Shown: in pieces, positions 45,765 to 54,897 of the stretch
How positions within the stretch are numbered: the stretch's first letter is position 1
How the letters are laid out: each line of letters starts with the position of its first letter
Assembly: GCA_025059075.1 (NCBI GenBank)
Contig: JANXDZ010000001.1
Coordinates: 61,677-125,676, forward strand
Reading direction: 5' to 3'
DNA: 64,000 nucleotides
Origin: Sulfolobales archaeon
GTDB lineage: Archaea > Thermoproteota > Thermoprotei_A > Sulfolobales > Desulfurococcaceae
The notes under the pieces: generated by a model
Databases searched by the model: none
Told to the model about the DNA's origin: nothing
Seen by the model: only the letters and a program-made list of their open reading frames with translations
Program-made: the position numbers and the translations under genes

Positions 45765-46964
45765 TCACTGGAGATCTTTGGCTAAGTCAGATAAGCCTAG
45801 CTTTATTGCATATTGCTCTATTTCCTTGATTAACTTATTAATTAAGTAGAGTCTAACATCAATACCTGTATAATTAGACACTTTATCGAGGAAAGCCTCT
45901 GCTTGTGCTATAGGCCATACGTATCTAGATGCAAGACCTACTTTATACTCCTCTACTTTGCCTACATCTCTATCTACGTACTTAGCTAGCTTATCGCTAA
46001 ACGCTATTAAATTATTTAGCTCAGATAAGAGTTCTAACGCAGTTTCTTTACTGAGCTTCTCGAGTACTAAGTTCTTAACTACAGAATACTTAACGTGAGC
46101 ATACATTGGCCCTATGTTAACGCCGCCTACGTTACTTTCAGGCAGTACCTCAGGGTTCTCTAAGTAATCGCCGGAGTGTATCTTTAGATATAGGCCGTGC
46201 TTCAATGCCAGCGATGAAAATGCCCTTACAGTAGATAGCTCAGCTCTATTGCCTGGCTTAACTTCAGTTCCAACATCTGTTGCTACAAATACCACCTTAG
46301 ATTCCTCAATGTTCCTCCTCCTTAGTTCAGACAGGACTTTTTTAATGAAGCTTTCGAGAACTTCCGGTGGCTTATAGCTCCACCTATCGCTCCCTATTTC
46401 GTATTCAATGCGTCTACCGTGTTGTTTTGCAATTTCTTCAGCACATGATATGAGGTCTACCGTTCTATTGGCAGCGGTCTCAAGTTCTGCAAACCGATCA
46501 CTTCTCTCCATGTCTACTGTAGTATCAATGTGAATGAGGTTGAACCCCGCCCTAATGAAGGCTTCAAGGGATTTTAAAAAGCTGTCGACTGCATCATGAT
46601 ACGAGTAGTTTGAAGCAACATGCTTATCCTTCAGCCACGGGCCGCCGTGGTCAAGCTGTAGGATTATTGGGATTTCACTGCTAACACCTAAATCTTCAAC
46701 AGCTCTAAATACATAGGCCTTGAATTCTTCTGGAGTCCAACCAGTATATCCTCCATCTACATCAACCTGGTTTAAGGAGGCTATGTAAGCTATGGGGGCT
46801 TTAACTCTCTTTAAAGCACTAATTGATGCAAGAACAACGTACTTTGATATAGGGGAAATACATATAAGAGTTGCCTTCCTCTCCTTAAGTCTATTGAGAA
46901 TACGCCTCACTACACCTATTGCTTTAGCGCCATGTGAACAACAACCTTCGTTAGTGAACATCAT
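45765..46964 (-). CDS. GatZ/KbaZ-like class II tagatose-bisphosphate aldolase family protein
   Basis: About 399 residues. VDGGYTGWTPEEFKAYV, LQLDHGGPWLKDKH, LIHIDTTVDMERSD, YEIGSDRW and KIHSGDYLENPE match the GatZ family, which in bacteria is the non-catalytic partner of GatY or, in some lineages, an epimerase or aldolase on ketohexose phosphates. No GatY partner is in the window, so it may work alone. ATG 46964 is preferred because GTGAT lies just upstream. It ends 52 bp from the kinase gene's end. Confidence 0.8.
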   Translation of the reverse strand: MMFTNEGCCSHGAKAIGVVRRILNRLKERKATLICISPISKYVVLASISALKRVKAPIAYIASLNQVDVDGGYTGWTPEEFKAYVFRAVEDLGVSSEIPIILQLDHGGPWLKDKHVASNYSYHDAVDSFLKSLEAFIRAGFNLIHIDTTVDMERSDRFAELETAANRTVDLISCAEEIAKQHGRRIEYEIGSDRWSYKPPEVLESFIKKVLSELRRRNIEESKVVFVATDVGTEVKPGNRAELSTVRAFSSLALKHGLYLKIHSGDYLENPEVLPESNVGGVNIGPMYAHVKYSVVKNLVLEKLSKETALELLSELNNLIAFSDKLAKYVDRDVGKVEEYKVGLASRYVWPIAQAEAFLDKVSNYTGIDVRLYLINKLIKEIEQYAIKLGLSDLAKDLQ

Positions 46965-47017
46965 GTGTATCACTAATCTAAACTAACTTCGCTGAGCTAT
47001 AAAAGTACTGAGTGATG

Positions 47018-47545
47018 CTAATGGCTTAACAACTTAAACCTCCTATATGAGGCCAAGATCGTCATTGAAATAGTGAATATTGAAAGAGCAATAACTATTG
47101 GCGTAAGCCTTATACCCCACGGAGTGTAATTCAATGCTAGCCCAATTAATGGTGTTACAGCAAGACTTAAACCAATGGATAAAGCTAATTCCTCAAGAGG
47201 ACTCAACTCACCAGGTTTATAAAGAGCTTGTATAAGTGAATAACCCGGCAGGAATAAAACAAATACTGTACCCATTACGTAGCGAATTGGCATTAGGAAA
47301 GGCACATAGCCTATGAAGTAAACAATGGATATCGTAATCAGTGTTAGCATTATGGTAGTATAAAACCAGAGGTTGTAGTCCAAGCGCGTAATGTAGTCGG
47401 GGAAAGCTTTAGGTGGATCTGGGTCTTCAATTACTAGCTCGCCATCAATCCACTTATTGTATAGCTCCCATAGGTAGTTCAGCTTTCTCCAACTCTTCAA
47501 CTCTTTTTCTACAACAAAGTCTTCAAGCACTAGCTCCCTCTTCAT
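47018..47545 (-). CDS. DUF1616 membrane part (integral membrane protein)
   Basis: 175 residues, four membrane helices after a hydrophilic N-terminus. FVLFLPGYSLIQALYKPGE with ELALSIGLSLAVTPLIGLALNYTPWGI matches the membrane half of DUF1616. It starts by a 4-nt overlap with the gene before it, which encodes the other half. It is the last gene of a ten-gene operon. Confidence 0.8.
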   Translation of the reverse strand: MKRELVLEDFVVEKELKSWRKLNYLWELYNKWIDGELVIEDPDPPKAFPDYITRLDYNLWFYTTIMLTLITISIVYFIGYVPFLMPIRYVMGTVFVLFLPGYSLIQALYKPGELSPLEELALSIGLSLAVTPLIGLALNYTPWGIRLTPIVIALSIFTISMTILASYRRFKLLSH

Positions 47546-48024
47546 GGTAAAGCTACCTCTGTTACATTAAGCCTTAAGAAGACGTATACACCAGTATACC
47601 TCCACTCATTGGTCTTAGAGTCATACATGTATAGTTCGAAGACAAGGGTCTGGTTTCTAAATGGTTCATTAAATGCTGTTTTGATTGGGATAGTAATGTT
47701 GCAGGTGTGGCAGAGAGCAACGTACCCTTTTAAAGTAGGTGTAACATTGAGAGGTTCATCGCTAGGTATTTTACCGTACCCTATCTTACCCTGATACATG
47801 AATAGCCCTGTGTAACCCATGTGATTTAATATGTAGAGGTTCAATGATACTTCTTCACCAACACGTACTTCGCGTGGGTAATCACCTATCTTTACATCTG
47901 GGTTTAGGAGACCTATTGCTGTAAAAGGCTCAGGATTCCTCGGTATAGTTAAGGCTATTCCAAGTACAGATGCTACAATAGATATTGCAACAATTACTGC
48001 TAAGACTTCATCATTAAGCCTCAA
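47542..48024 (-). CDS. DUF1616 extracytoplasmic part as a separate gene
   Basis: 160 residues: one N-terminal membrane helix (~8-27), then an extracytoplasmic beta domain (PDVKIGDYPREVRVGEEVSLNLYILNHMG) like the C-terminal half of typical DUF1616 proteins. Here that half is encoded upstream of the membrane half, so the family is split and the order reversed. It overlaps both neighbours by 4 nt. Confidence 0.75.
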   Translation of the reverse strand: MRLNDEVLAVIVAISIVASVLGIALTIPRNPEPFTAIGLLNPDVKIGDYPREVRVGEEVSLNLYILNHMGYTGLFMYQGKIGYGKIPSDEPLNVTPTLKGYVALCHTCNITIPIKTAFNEPFRNQTLVFELYMYDSKTNEWRYTGVYVFLRLNVTEVALP

Positions 48025-49763
48025 GGCTCTAGACCTCCCTCTACTTCCTTTAGAGTAGCTACCTCCTTCAAGAAAATTGATGAATATCCTCTAGCTTCCA
48101 ACGTCTTAGCTAAAATGAAGTACTTTAAGCTATAGGCCCTCGGGTGAATAACCATAAATCCAGCCCCTCTTTCTACACCATGCTTCTCAAGTTCTTCAAT
48201 AATAGATGTTGAAACAGCTCTATAATAATTCAGTAATTGCTGGATAAAGTCATTTTCTATAGCATTGTTAAAGCCCTCCACGATCTTTGTCCTAGCCCAG
48301 CTCTCATAGTTGAACCGCGCTTCAACGCCTTCTTCAGCTATAATAGAATCCAAGGCGCTTAAGACGTCGAGGAGTTCTCCCTTTATAACATACACTCCAC
48401 CACTAGGCACTTTTAAGTAAACCATCTTTTTTGCTTCACCAGTGAATACAGCACTGTAAGTAGATTGAATCAATAGGTCTAGTTCTATGGGATTTGAAGC
48501 ATCCCAATCTGCAATAATAATACTTGATTTACCACCTCCCGGAGGCATGCCTCTAGAAAACTCCTTAACTATAAGTATTCCTTTACTAATGCTCTTCTTC
48601 CAGTGAATCATCTTAAAGTGATCTCCGGGAGAGTACTCTCTAGCACCAATGTACTCACCAGTAATAGCGCTCCTAGCTAAATGCCCTATTCTCTCTAGCA
48701 CCCTAGTTGGAATAATCCAATTGAAGCTAATGCGTGGAATCCAGCGTTGAATTAACTCCCCCCTGTTCTCAGATATAGATGAGCTTACTCCAACACCCTC
48801 CTCTCTTCCTAAACCACCAGCACTCAATTCTCCAAGGCCCAGGCTTCGCTCTACACCTAATCCTATGCTTCCAGTAGTTTGAGGAACAACTACTTGTGAT
48901 AAAGCCACGGATGGCTTTGCGTAAAGTACGAGAGGCATCTTAACTTCATGAATATACCTCAGTAATAGTAGTTTCGCTTTCTTAAGAATGACGATAGATC
49001 TAGGCGTGACCTTTAGCTTCAATACTAATGGTCTATGCTCTACTTTAGCTAAACCCCTTAAATCACGTAGCAATACTCCAATGACATACTCATGTACGCC
49101 GGCGAAAGCAGGCTTAACTACGAGTTCAATAACTGCCCTATCGTGAATTAATCTATGAGCAACCTGCTTATCATTTAAATAGATTCTACATACAGCAGAT
49201 CCCTTTCCATAGATCTCTAGAGGAATCCTTAAAGCTTCACCAAGGTAAGTTGAGTAAAACGTTTTACTAATAGTAGCCTTAAATGACGATAACCTTAAGT
49301 ACTCAGTGAAGCTAAGTACGAGAGTTAAAGTAGCTACAGCTGTAGCTGACGCCAATGTATAAGGAGACAGAATGTAGACAGGAGTGTAAATAAGTATGAG
49401 GTTAACGATCTTTGCTAAAGCATCCTCCTCAGATGACTGTAAAACATATTGAAATAGTGATAGCATAGATACAAGTACTGCAATAGGATAGAGAGAGCTG
49501 TATGCTGCAGTATACACAAGGCTCCACGAGAATCCAGCAATTAATCTCGAGAACCCTGAGAAATATACATAGACTGGGAGGAAGGCTAGTATTATGAAGT
49601 AAAGTGGGTTATCTGTGCTTTGAGCAGCGTAAATTACTGCAGAACCCATTAGGATTAGTTGAATTGCAGTGAGCAAGCTATGACTACGCCCACTCATATT
49701 CCCCAGTCTTCTTAAATATGGATTATAATGCTCTACGTTAATAGAGTTAGCTCCTTGATGCAT
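48021..49763 (-). CDS. DUF58 protein with N-terminal membrane helices
   Basis: 580 residues. Several membrane helices in ~30-160 precede an extended region, then the DUF58 signature GEYIGAREYSPGDHFKMIHWKKS (~365) and a vWA-like SSIIIADWDAS with its downstream fold. DUF58 proteins commonly pair with MoxR ATPases to mature or assemble surface proteins or enzymes. It overlaps the preceding gene by 17 nt. The long region between the helices and DUF58 is unlike anything I recognise. Confidence 0.85.
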   Translation of the reverse strand: MHQGANSINVEHYNPYLRRLGNMSGRSHSLLTAIQLILMGSAVIYAAQSTDNPLYFIILAFLPVYVYFSGFSRLIAGFSWSLVYTAAYSSLYPIAVLVSMLSLFQYVLQSSEEDALAKIVNLILIYTPVYILSPYTLASATAVATLTLVLSFTEYLRLSSFKATISKTFYSTYLGEALRIPLEIYGKGSAVCRIYLNDKQVAHRLIHDRAVIELVVKPAFAGVHEYVIGVLLRDLRGLAKVEHRPLVLKLKVTPRSIVILKKAKLLLLRYIHEVKMPLVLYAKPSVALSQVVVPQTTGSIGLGVERSLGLGELSAGGLGREEGVGVSSSISENRGELIQRWIPRISFNWIIPTRVLERIGHLARSAITGEYIGAREYSPGDHFKMIHWKKSISKGILIVKEFSRGMPPGGGKSSIIIADWDASNPIELDLLIQSTYSAVFTGEAKKMVYLKVPSGGVYVIKGELLDVLSALDSIIAEEGVEARFNYESWARTKIVEGFNNAIENDFIQQLLNYYRAVSTSIIEELEKHGVERGAGFMVIHPRAYSLKYFILAKTLEARGYSSIFLKEVATLKEVEGGLEP

Positions 49764-50580
49764 AGTAAATCACCAGGGATGCTAATACTACAATAAATGT
49801 TATGAAGAGTATGTATAGCTTCCTATAAGATCCGAGGAGCTTAAGGTACTCAATTACATTTCCCTTAACTACAGCTTGATCAATGATTATGTCTCTCCCT
49901 TGTTTAATGCATTCTAGGAAGCCTTTATTAACGTCCATTAAAGAGTTTGTAAAAACTTCACTTGAGGAAACTATGATTAATCTACCTCCACCTATGCCAT
50001 ACTCTACTCCAACGATGCTTGAAGCTATGGACTCACCTATGTCTAAGTAGCCATTGCAATTAGCGTCTAAGTACGATATGTTGCTAGTGTGTATTATTGG
50101 CTTACCCGTGAAGTTATTGAACGCGCGTGGCTCATGGAGAATTACTTGGAGATCGCATGTGGGCACATAGGCAACTGGATGCTCTCTATCCCCATTGTTG
50201 AAAACCACGTCATATATAATGCTTTCATTTAACCTATCAGGTAAACCCATATTCTCCAACAAACTGTTAAGGAAAGATGTGCTGCCAAAAGCAATAGCTA
50301 TTCCTCCTTTCTCTAAGTAGCTCCTTAAATATAATGCTTCACTTAGTTCTATAACGCTACTCCTCATAGTTATAAGTACCATGCCCTGTGGATCTATGTT
50401 GCTGAGCTCACTGTATGAAGTTACTATATCTGGGCGAGCGGCTTCATTTAATGTAGAAAGCCCATCACTACCTGTATTGAGGATACTGTATGGAGTTGTG
50501 GATGGAAGTGAGAGAAGAAGCGATAATCCAGCTAGTGCTCCAATGAGAGCTGTTAAACCAATGTATATATTAATCCTCAA
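49747..50580 (-). CDS. DUF4350-type membrane protein
   Basis: 277 residues: N-terminal signal/anchor helix (~5-25), a Rossmann-like extracytoplasmic domain (TLNEAARPDIVTSYSEL, IAFGSTSFLNSLL, GGGRLIIVSSSEVFTN) and a C-terminal membrane helix (~253-272). This is the DUF4350 pattern, which regularly lies in MoxR-DUF58 operons. TTG start overlapping the previous gene. Confidence 0.8.
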   Translation of the reverse strand: MRINIYIGLTALIGALAGLSLLLSLPSTTPYSILNTGSDGLSTLNEAARPDIVTSYSELSNIDPQGMVLITMRSSVIELSEALYLRSYLEKGGIAIAFGSTSFLNSLLENMGLPDRLNESIIYDVVFNNGDREHPVAYVPTCDLQVILHEPRAFNNFTGKPIIHTSNISYLDANCNGYLDIGESIASSIVGVEYGIGGGRLIIVSSSEVFTNSLMDVNKGFLECIKQGRDIIIDQAVVKGNVIEYLKLLGSYRKLYILFITFIVVLASLVIYYASRS

Positions 50581-52354
50581 TGTGCTCAGCCTCTTTAGCT
50601 ATTTCTAATGCTTCTTCATAAAATGGCTTCTTCTTAGAGTACAAGTCCCTCTCAACTAGGAGTAGGAGCCTCCATAAATAGTTCTTCAGCTTCTTAGCCA
50701 AAGTCATTCTAGCGTAGTGTTCTCGCAGAGTTTCATGAAGTTCAGGGTGAGGTTGCTTAAGCTTCCTTAACAAGTTGTAGTATAGCTCAGCTATTTGTGA
50801 TGAAATACTATATGGTAATTCAAGTATTGTTTTAACAATGCGTGCAGCTCTTCTCCTCTTACCTCTCTCAATAAGCTCTTGCAGCACTATCATGAATCCT
50901 CTCTCACTTCTGAATAAAGAAGCCGTTAGAAGCACTATGCCTAGTCCTGTAGCAAGAGTCGACAACATATTTATAGTCAGCACAGCTGCTTCATAGACGT
51001 AGGGCTGGTGTCCTGGGGACTCAGCTACTACTTCTACATTAATTGTTGAAATAGGGAGCATTGTTGTAAAAACTCTTAGGAATAGCTCTTCTTTAAGTTC
51101 TTCCTCCACTACCTTTCTACCATTAACTCTTACATGTACTTTTATCGGGAGATTCCAAGTCTCCCTATTAATAATTATGAGTGAGGTAAGCCCTCTGCTA
51201 GTAAGTATTACGTTCGGCAACACTACTTCTATTCTCGGAACTTTAGCTTCAACTAGAAAGCTAGCCATAGCTCTATAGCTAAGAGTGTAATCTGTACTTT
51301 CCACGAATAACTCTAAAGTACTTATCCCTACACTTACGTTGTAATCACTCAAGTTTATTGTAAAGGAGTTGAAGCCAGGCTTTAAAGTGACGTTCAATAT
51401 GTTTACATTATTGATTCTCAGCTCCCCATAGTAAAAGTCATCGGAGGAAATGTTAATTACTACTACATCCCCTAAGTAGACCCTGCTCGGCATAGATAGC
51501 TTAATGGATGGTGTTCTATACGCCACTGTGAATGGCTTTAGGGCCATAAATGAACCATTCATAGATCTAGCTACAACTACTACTGCTAGCTGTACAACGC
51601 TTTCTCCAATACCTTTAATCACGGTTAACTCCTGCTCATAGATCTTGGTGAGAGTAGGGGTCTCGTATAGCGATAAGTAGTGTGTCTCATTGTAACGAGC
51701 TACGTTAAGATCTGTGATTACTCTAAGGCTGGGCCAAGCTGCTATTCTCACCTTATTGAAGGCAATGTCTTGCCTCAATGGCTTTAAGAATATTGTAACT
51801 TCTTCTCCAGGCATATACTTCTCTTTATTAAGCACTATGTCTAGATTTGCTTCAGCATATAGCAGTAAAGTGATGTTATTTAATAAGCGTGGTATAACGT
51901 TGTTTAATAGCTCATCCGCCTTTAAACTCACCATAGCTTTAAGCGATGCAGCTTCCAATGGTTCGTGGATGCATTGAAATAACGCATTAATGTACTTACT
52001 GAGGGAGTTAGATAATTTGCTCTCCACTCTATTTAATAGTAGAATTATTTCACTTACGTTATTTCTATCTTCAAGGGGTTTTGCAATTACGTCAATAGTT
52101 TTGAAGTAGTCTATGAGTGCACCGTAGACTTCCCTATGGGCTTCAGTAAAACCGCTTTGAATTGATGCATTATATAATGCTTTTGAAAGCCACAGCCCGC
52201 CTACATCTAACTCTATTGCTTGCTTTAGGACTTTGTCGAGAATTATTAGGAGAAATGAGCAATCGGTGGATTTTGATAATTGCTCTGCTTGAACAGAGTG
52301 CTGTAGCAAGCCAATGGATAGTAGAATTAACGTGAGTACAGCTGCTACCTTCAT
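50570..52354 (-). CDS. Secreted protein with C-terminal membrane helix and cytoplasmic tail
   Basis: 594 residues: signal peptide ~1-23, helical N-terminal domain, several Ig-like beta domains (~160-450), a membrane helix (~457-477) and a cytoplasmic tail of ~115 basic residues. The tail position is like that of DUF4129 proteins in bacterial MoxR operons, but I cannot confirm that family. ATG 52354 overlaps the upstream stop by 4 nt. Confidence 0.72.
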   Translation of the reverse strand: MKVAAVLTLILLSIGLLQHSVQAEQLSKSTDCSFLLIILDKVLKQAIELDVGGLWLSKALYNASIQSGFTEAHREVYGALIDYFKTIDVIAKPLEDRNNVSEIILLLNRVESKLSNSLSKYINALFQCIHEPLEAASLKAMVSLKADELLNNVIPRLLNNITLLLYAEANLDIVLNKEKYMPGEEVTIFLKPLRQDIAFNKVRIAAWPSLRVITDLNVARYNETHYLSLYETPTLTKIYEQELTVIKGIGESVVQLAVVVVARSMNGSFMALKPFTVAYRTPSIKLSMPSRVYLGDVVVINISSDDFYYGELRINNVNILNVTLKPGFNSFTINLSDYNVSVGISTLELFVESTDYTLSYRAMASFLVEAKVPRIEVVLPNVILTSRGLTSLIIINRETWNLPIKVHVRVNGRKVVEEELKEELFLRVFTTMLPISTINVEVVAESPGHQPYVYEAAVLTINMLSTLATGLGIVLLTASLFRSERGFMIVLQELIERGKRRRAARIVKTILELPYSISSQIAELYYNLLRKLKQPHPELHETLREHYARMTLAKKLKNYLWRLLLLVERDLYSKKKPFYEEALEIAKEAEHIED

Positions 52355-52605
52355 TTCACTAAGACCTCGTATACTCTCAGCCCAACTATAGTTGAAAACA
52401 ATGCTAGAAGAAGTAAGTGAAGTAATTTAACTAAAACTGTAGCTTTAGTTACTGGCTTACTTAGAGAGTATGATATATAGAATGAAAGAATGTTAAGAGC
52501 TATGTATGCATCTATACGTTTCTCACCTATGAGATATATTGTTGAGTTCAGCAGTAGTGCAAGCCCTGTGTAGGAGATTATGAATCTATCGAGGTTCTTG
52601 GGCAG
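52351..52605 (-). CDS. Small three-helix membrane protein with an apparent CTG start
   Basis: 84 residues with three hydrophobic segments. The frame is open from inside the preceding gene, but the only ATG, GTG or TTG codon in it is a TTG near the C-terminus, which would give a stub of about 20 residues. A GAGGTG ribosome-binding site at 52613-52618 lies 7 nt before CTG (52605-52603), and the stop overlaps the next ATG by 4 nt. The operon geometry makes it a real gene. Function unknown. Confidence 0.7.
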   Translation of the reverse strand: MPKNLDRFIISYTGLALLLNSTIYLIGEKRIDAYIALNILSFYISYSLSKPVTKATVLVKLLHLLLLALFSTIVGLRVYEVLVK

Positions 52606-53287
52606 AACTCTTCACCTCAAACACCATGTAGTAACCGCCTACGACTCTATCCATATTCACGAGCCTTACATCAGTCTTCGTAAGCCTTGATAGAGCAGTC
52701 ATCGTCAATGCCGTTAATGGATTAATTGGATAGCCTAAGAGCTTTTCCACCTCCTTACTTACTCCAGTTAAAGTAACTTTAATGAATCTATTTGATACTT
52801 CAACGCTCACTCTACTGCAAAGCCCCATGTCATCAATCAATATTGATGATATAGCTGGTTCTACAATTGAGGACTCAAAGTTTTCTAAAGCTGAAGCGTC
52901 CTGTAGGACGCTGCCAATTGGAATAGCAATATATGGTAGGCCGTGTAGAGTGCCAATCCCTGGATCTACGTCGTCATCCGGGCTTGCTTTTGATAGAAGC
53001 AAGTAGAGCTCTCCTCTCCTGCTCGTTACAGAGGGCTTTGCATCCAGAAGATCGAGATCCTCCATTACGGTGGTCAGCCCATTTGTCATTAACACACTAT
53101 ACTCATTGAATGCATTTACAATGCCTTCAGCTGTTGTAAAACTAAATACTAGTAAAACTCCCCCCATAATGCCTGATGAAGTTGATAAACCCACTAAGCC
53201 AGTATCATTGATTGTAAATCCATAAGCCATGATCATGCAGGAGACGGCAATAATGTTTAACCCAAGTACTAATAGCCGTGTATTCAA
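52586..53287 (-). CDS. Membrane protein of unknown function, 233 aa
   Basis: Two N-terminal membrane helices (~8-25 and ~33-52) precede a soluble domain with no recognised motif. It overlaps the genes on either side (4 nt upstream, 20 nt downstream). Its place in the operon suggests a structural part of the same envelope complex. Confidence 0.72.
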   Translation of the reverse strand: MNTRLLVLGLNIIAVSCMIMAYGFTINDTGLVGLSTSSGIMGGVLLVFSFTTAEGIVNAFNEYSVLMTNGLTTVMEDLDLLDAKPSVTSRRGELYLLLSKASPDDDVDPGIGTLHGLPYIAIPIGSVLQDASALENFESSIVEPAISSILIDDMGLCSRVSVEVSNRFIKVTLTGVSKEVEKLLGYPINPLTALTMTALSRLTKTDVRLVNMDRVVGGYYMVFEVKSSAQEPR

Positions 53288-53943
53288 GTCATCAACCCCG
53301 CTAAAACTGGTCTGAAAGCAATATCTATGCTGCTAATCCACTGATAGCGCTTCCCTGGTAATAAAGCTATTTTTGCTGCTAGAATAACTATGCTGGAGCA
53401 TATGAACTGAAAGCTTGTGTAGAAAACAGGGTTGGTGTATATGGAAGCAGCCATGACTATTGCGAGAATCCATGATGATGCAGTGAACCCATAGTTCTCA
53501 AAAACTCGGCTTAACAACAATACATCAATTAAAGCTAGAATAGAGTACTTAAGAGGATCATTGAGCCCCATGAAGGCTCCAGTGATAACGCCAATTAATA
53601 TTGCAATAGGTGTATAGTGAGAGAAAGCATTTCTTACAGCAATCGAGCTCCAGCAGTAGACTGTTAAAGCGAGAAGCATACCTATTAGGAAAACATCGAT
53701 GTAGTACAGCTGTATAGCTAAGTGCGATAGAGCAGCGTATAAGAGATTGAGTGTTGCAATAATTGAGGGATAAAGAACTATTTTAAATCCATAGAGTTGG
53801 GCAATGTAGCTTAAACTATATATGGTTAGTGAAGAGATAGATGCTATAGCTAAGTTAGTTAATGGATCGTTGGTTCTTAAGAGTAGTACATTAATCACTA
53901 TTAGTGCTATAGGAAATAGCATTTCTCGAAGTATATTGAGCAA
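53284..53943 (-). CDS. Polytopic membrane protein of unknown function, 219 aa
   Basis: Mostly hydrophobic, about seven membrane helices, almost no polar loops. It lies 12 bp after the MoxR gene and overlaps the next gene by 4 nt. No family recognised. Confidence 0.75.
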   Translation of the reverse strand: MLNILREMLFPIALIVINVLLLRTNDPLTNLAIASISSLTIYSLSYIAQLYGFKIVLYPSIIATLNLLYAALSHLAIQLYYIDVFLIGMLLALTVYCWSSIAVRNAFSHYTPIAILIGVITGAFMGLNDPLKYSILALIDVLLLSRVFENYGFTASSWILAIVMAASIYTNPVFYTSFQFICSSIVILAAKIALLPGKRYQWISSIDIAFRPVLAGLMT

Positions 53944-53955
53944 CGCTCATTCCCT

Positions 53956-54897
53956 CTACTTTGGCACTGGGATCTTCTTCAATGCTTCTTCAACTAGCAA
54001 TGAAGCCTTTATTCCTTCAACTTCATATACCTCCTTCAGCTTCACTCTATGAGCTATTGTTGGAACAGCTACTCTCTTTACATCATCTGGTATAACGTAG
54101 TCTCTTCCATCCATTAATGCGATAACCCTACCTATCCTCATTAAGTGCACAGACGCTCTATGCGATGGACCATAGAGCACAGCGTCGTGGCTTCTAATGT
54201 ATGATATTAATCTAACTATGTATTCAGCTATGAGTCTATCTACGTTAACTAAGGATGCTATTGAATTAACAACTGAATTTACTTCTTCAACTGTTGTCAC
54301 TTGCTCTATTGGGAGAGTGATAATTGAATCTGATTTCTCAACTATTTCTATTTCCTCCTCTGGAGGATTATAGAGACTCGACATACTTACTGCAAATCTA
54401 TCTACAAGGGTCTCCATAATTTGAAAGGCTCCAGCAGCTATTTCTTGCTTAACTTGAGTTGCAATAACTATGAACGGCTTGTTTAATGGATACGTTACTC
54501 CATCGATTGTCACTTGATACTCCTGCATTGCTTCTAGTAATGCACTCTGAGATCTAGTTGGTACTCTGCTAAGCTCATCAATCATTAAGACGTTTGCAAA
54601 TATTGGTCCAGGGATAAACTGCTTAGTTCCATCGAGTCTATATATGTGGAAGCCGATTATATCGCTTGGCAGTACGTCGGGATGCCCCTGCACACGCCTA
54701 TAGACACCTCCAATTACTTTAGCTAAGCTTTTTGCAAGAAGAGTTTTCCCTGTGCCAGGATAGCCCTCTATTAATAAATGTCCTCCAGAAAAAAGCGTTG
54801 CTACAGCTATCTCTACTAAGTCCTTCTTACCTACATAAACCCTCGATACTTCGTTTAAAACATTATTTATAACGCTTCTTGCCTTCTCAAACTCCAC
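53956..54897 (-). CDS. MoxR-family AAA ATPase
   Basis: 313 residues. Walker A GYPGTGKTLLAKS (~45-57), Walker B VLMIDELSRVP, the MQEYQVTIDG segment, sensor FIVIATQ and sensor 2 region (SHRASVHLMRIGRV) fit the MoxR family well. MoxR ATPases act as chaperones working with DUF58/vWA partners. GTG start after GGAGGAG; it overlaps the exosortase-like gene by 11 nt. Confidence 0.93.
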   Translation of the reverse strand: MEFEKARSVINNVLNEVSRVYVGKKDLVEIAVATLFSGGHLLIEGYPGTGKTLLAKSLAKVIGGVYRRVQGHPDVLPSDIIGFHIYRLDGTKQFIPGPIFANVLMIDELSRVPTRSQSALLEAMQEYQVTIDGVTYPLNKPFIVIATQVKQEIAAGAFQIMETLVDRFAVSMSSLYNPPEEEIEIVEKSDSIITLPIEQVTTVEEVNSVVNSIASLVNVDRLIAEYIVRLISYIRSHDAVLYGPSHRASVHLMRIGRVIALMDGRDYVIPDDVKRVAVPTIAHRVKLKEVYEVEGIKASLLVEEALKKIPVPK

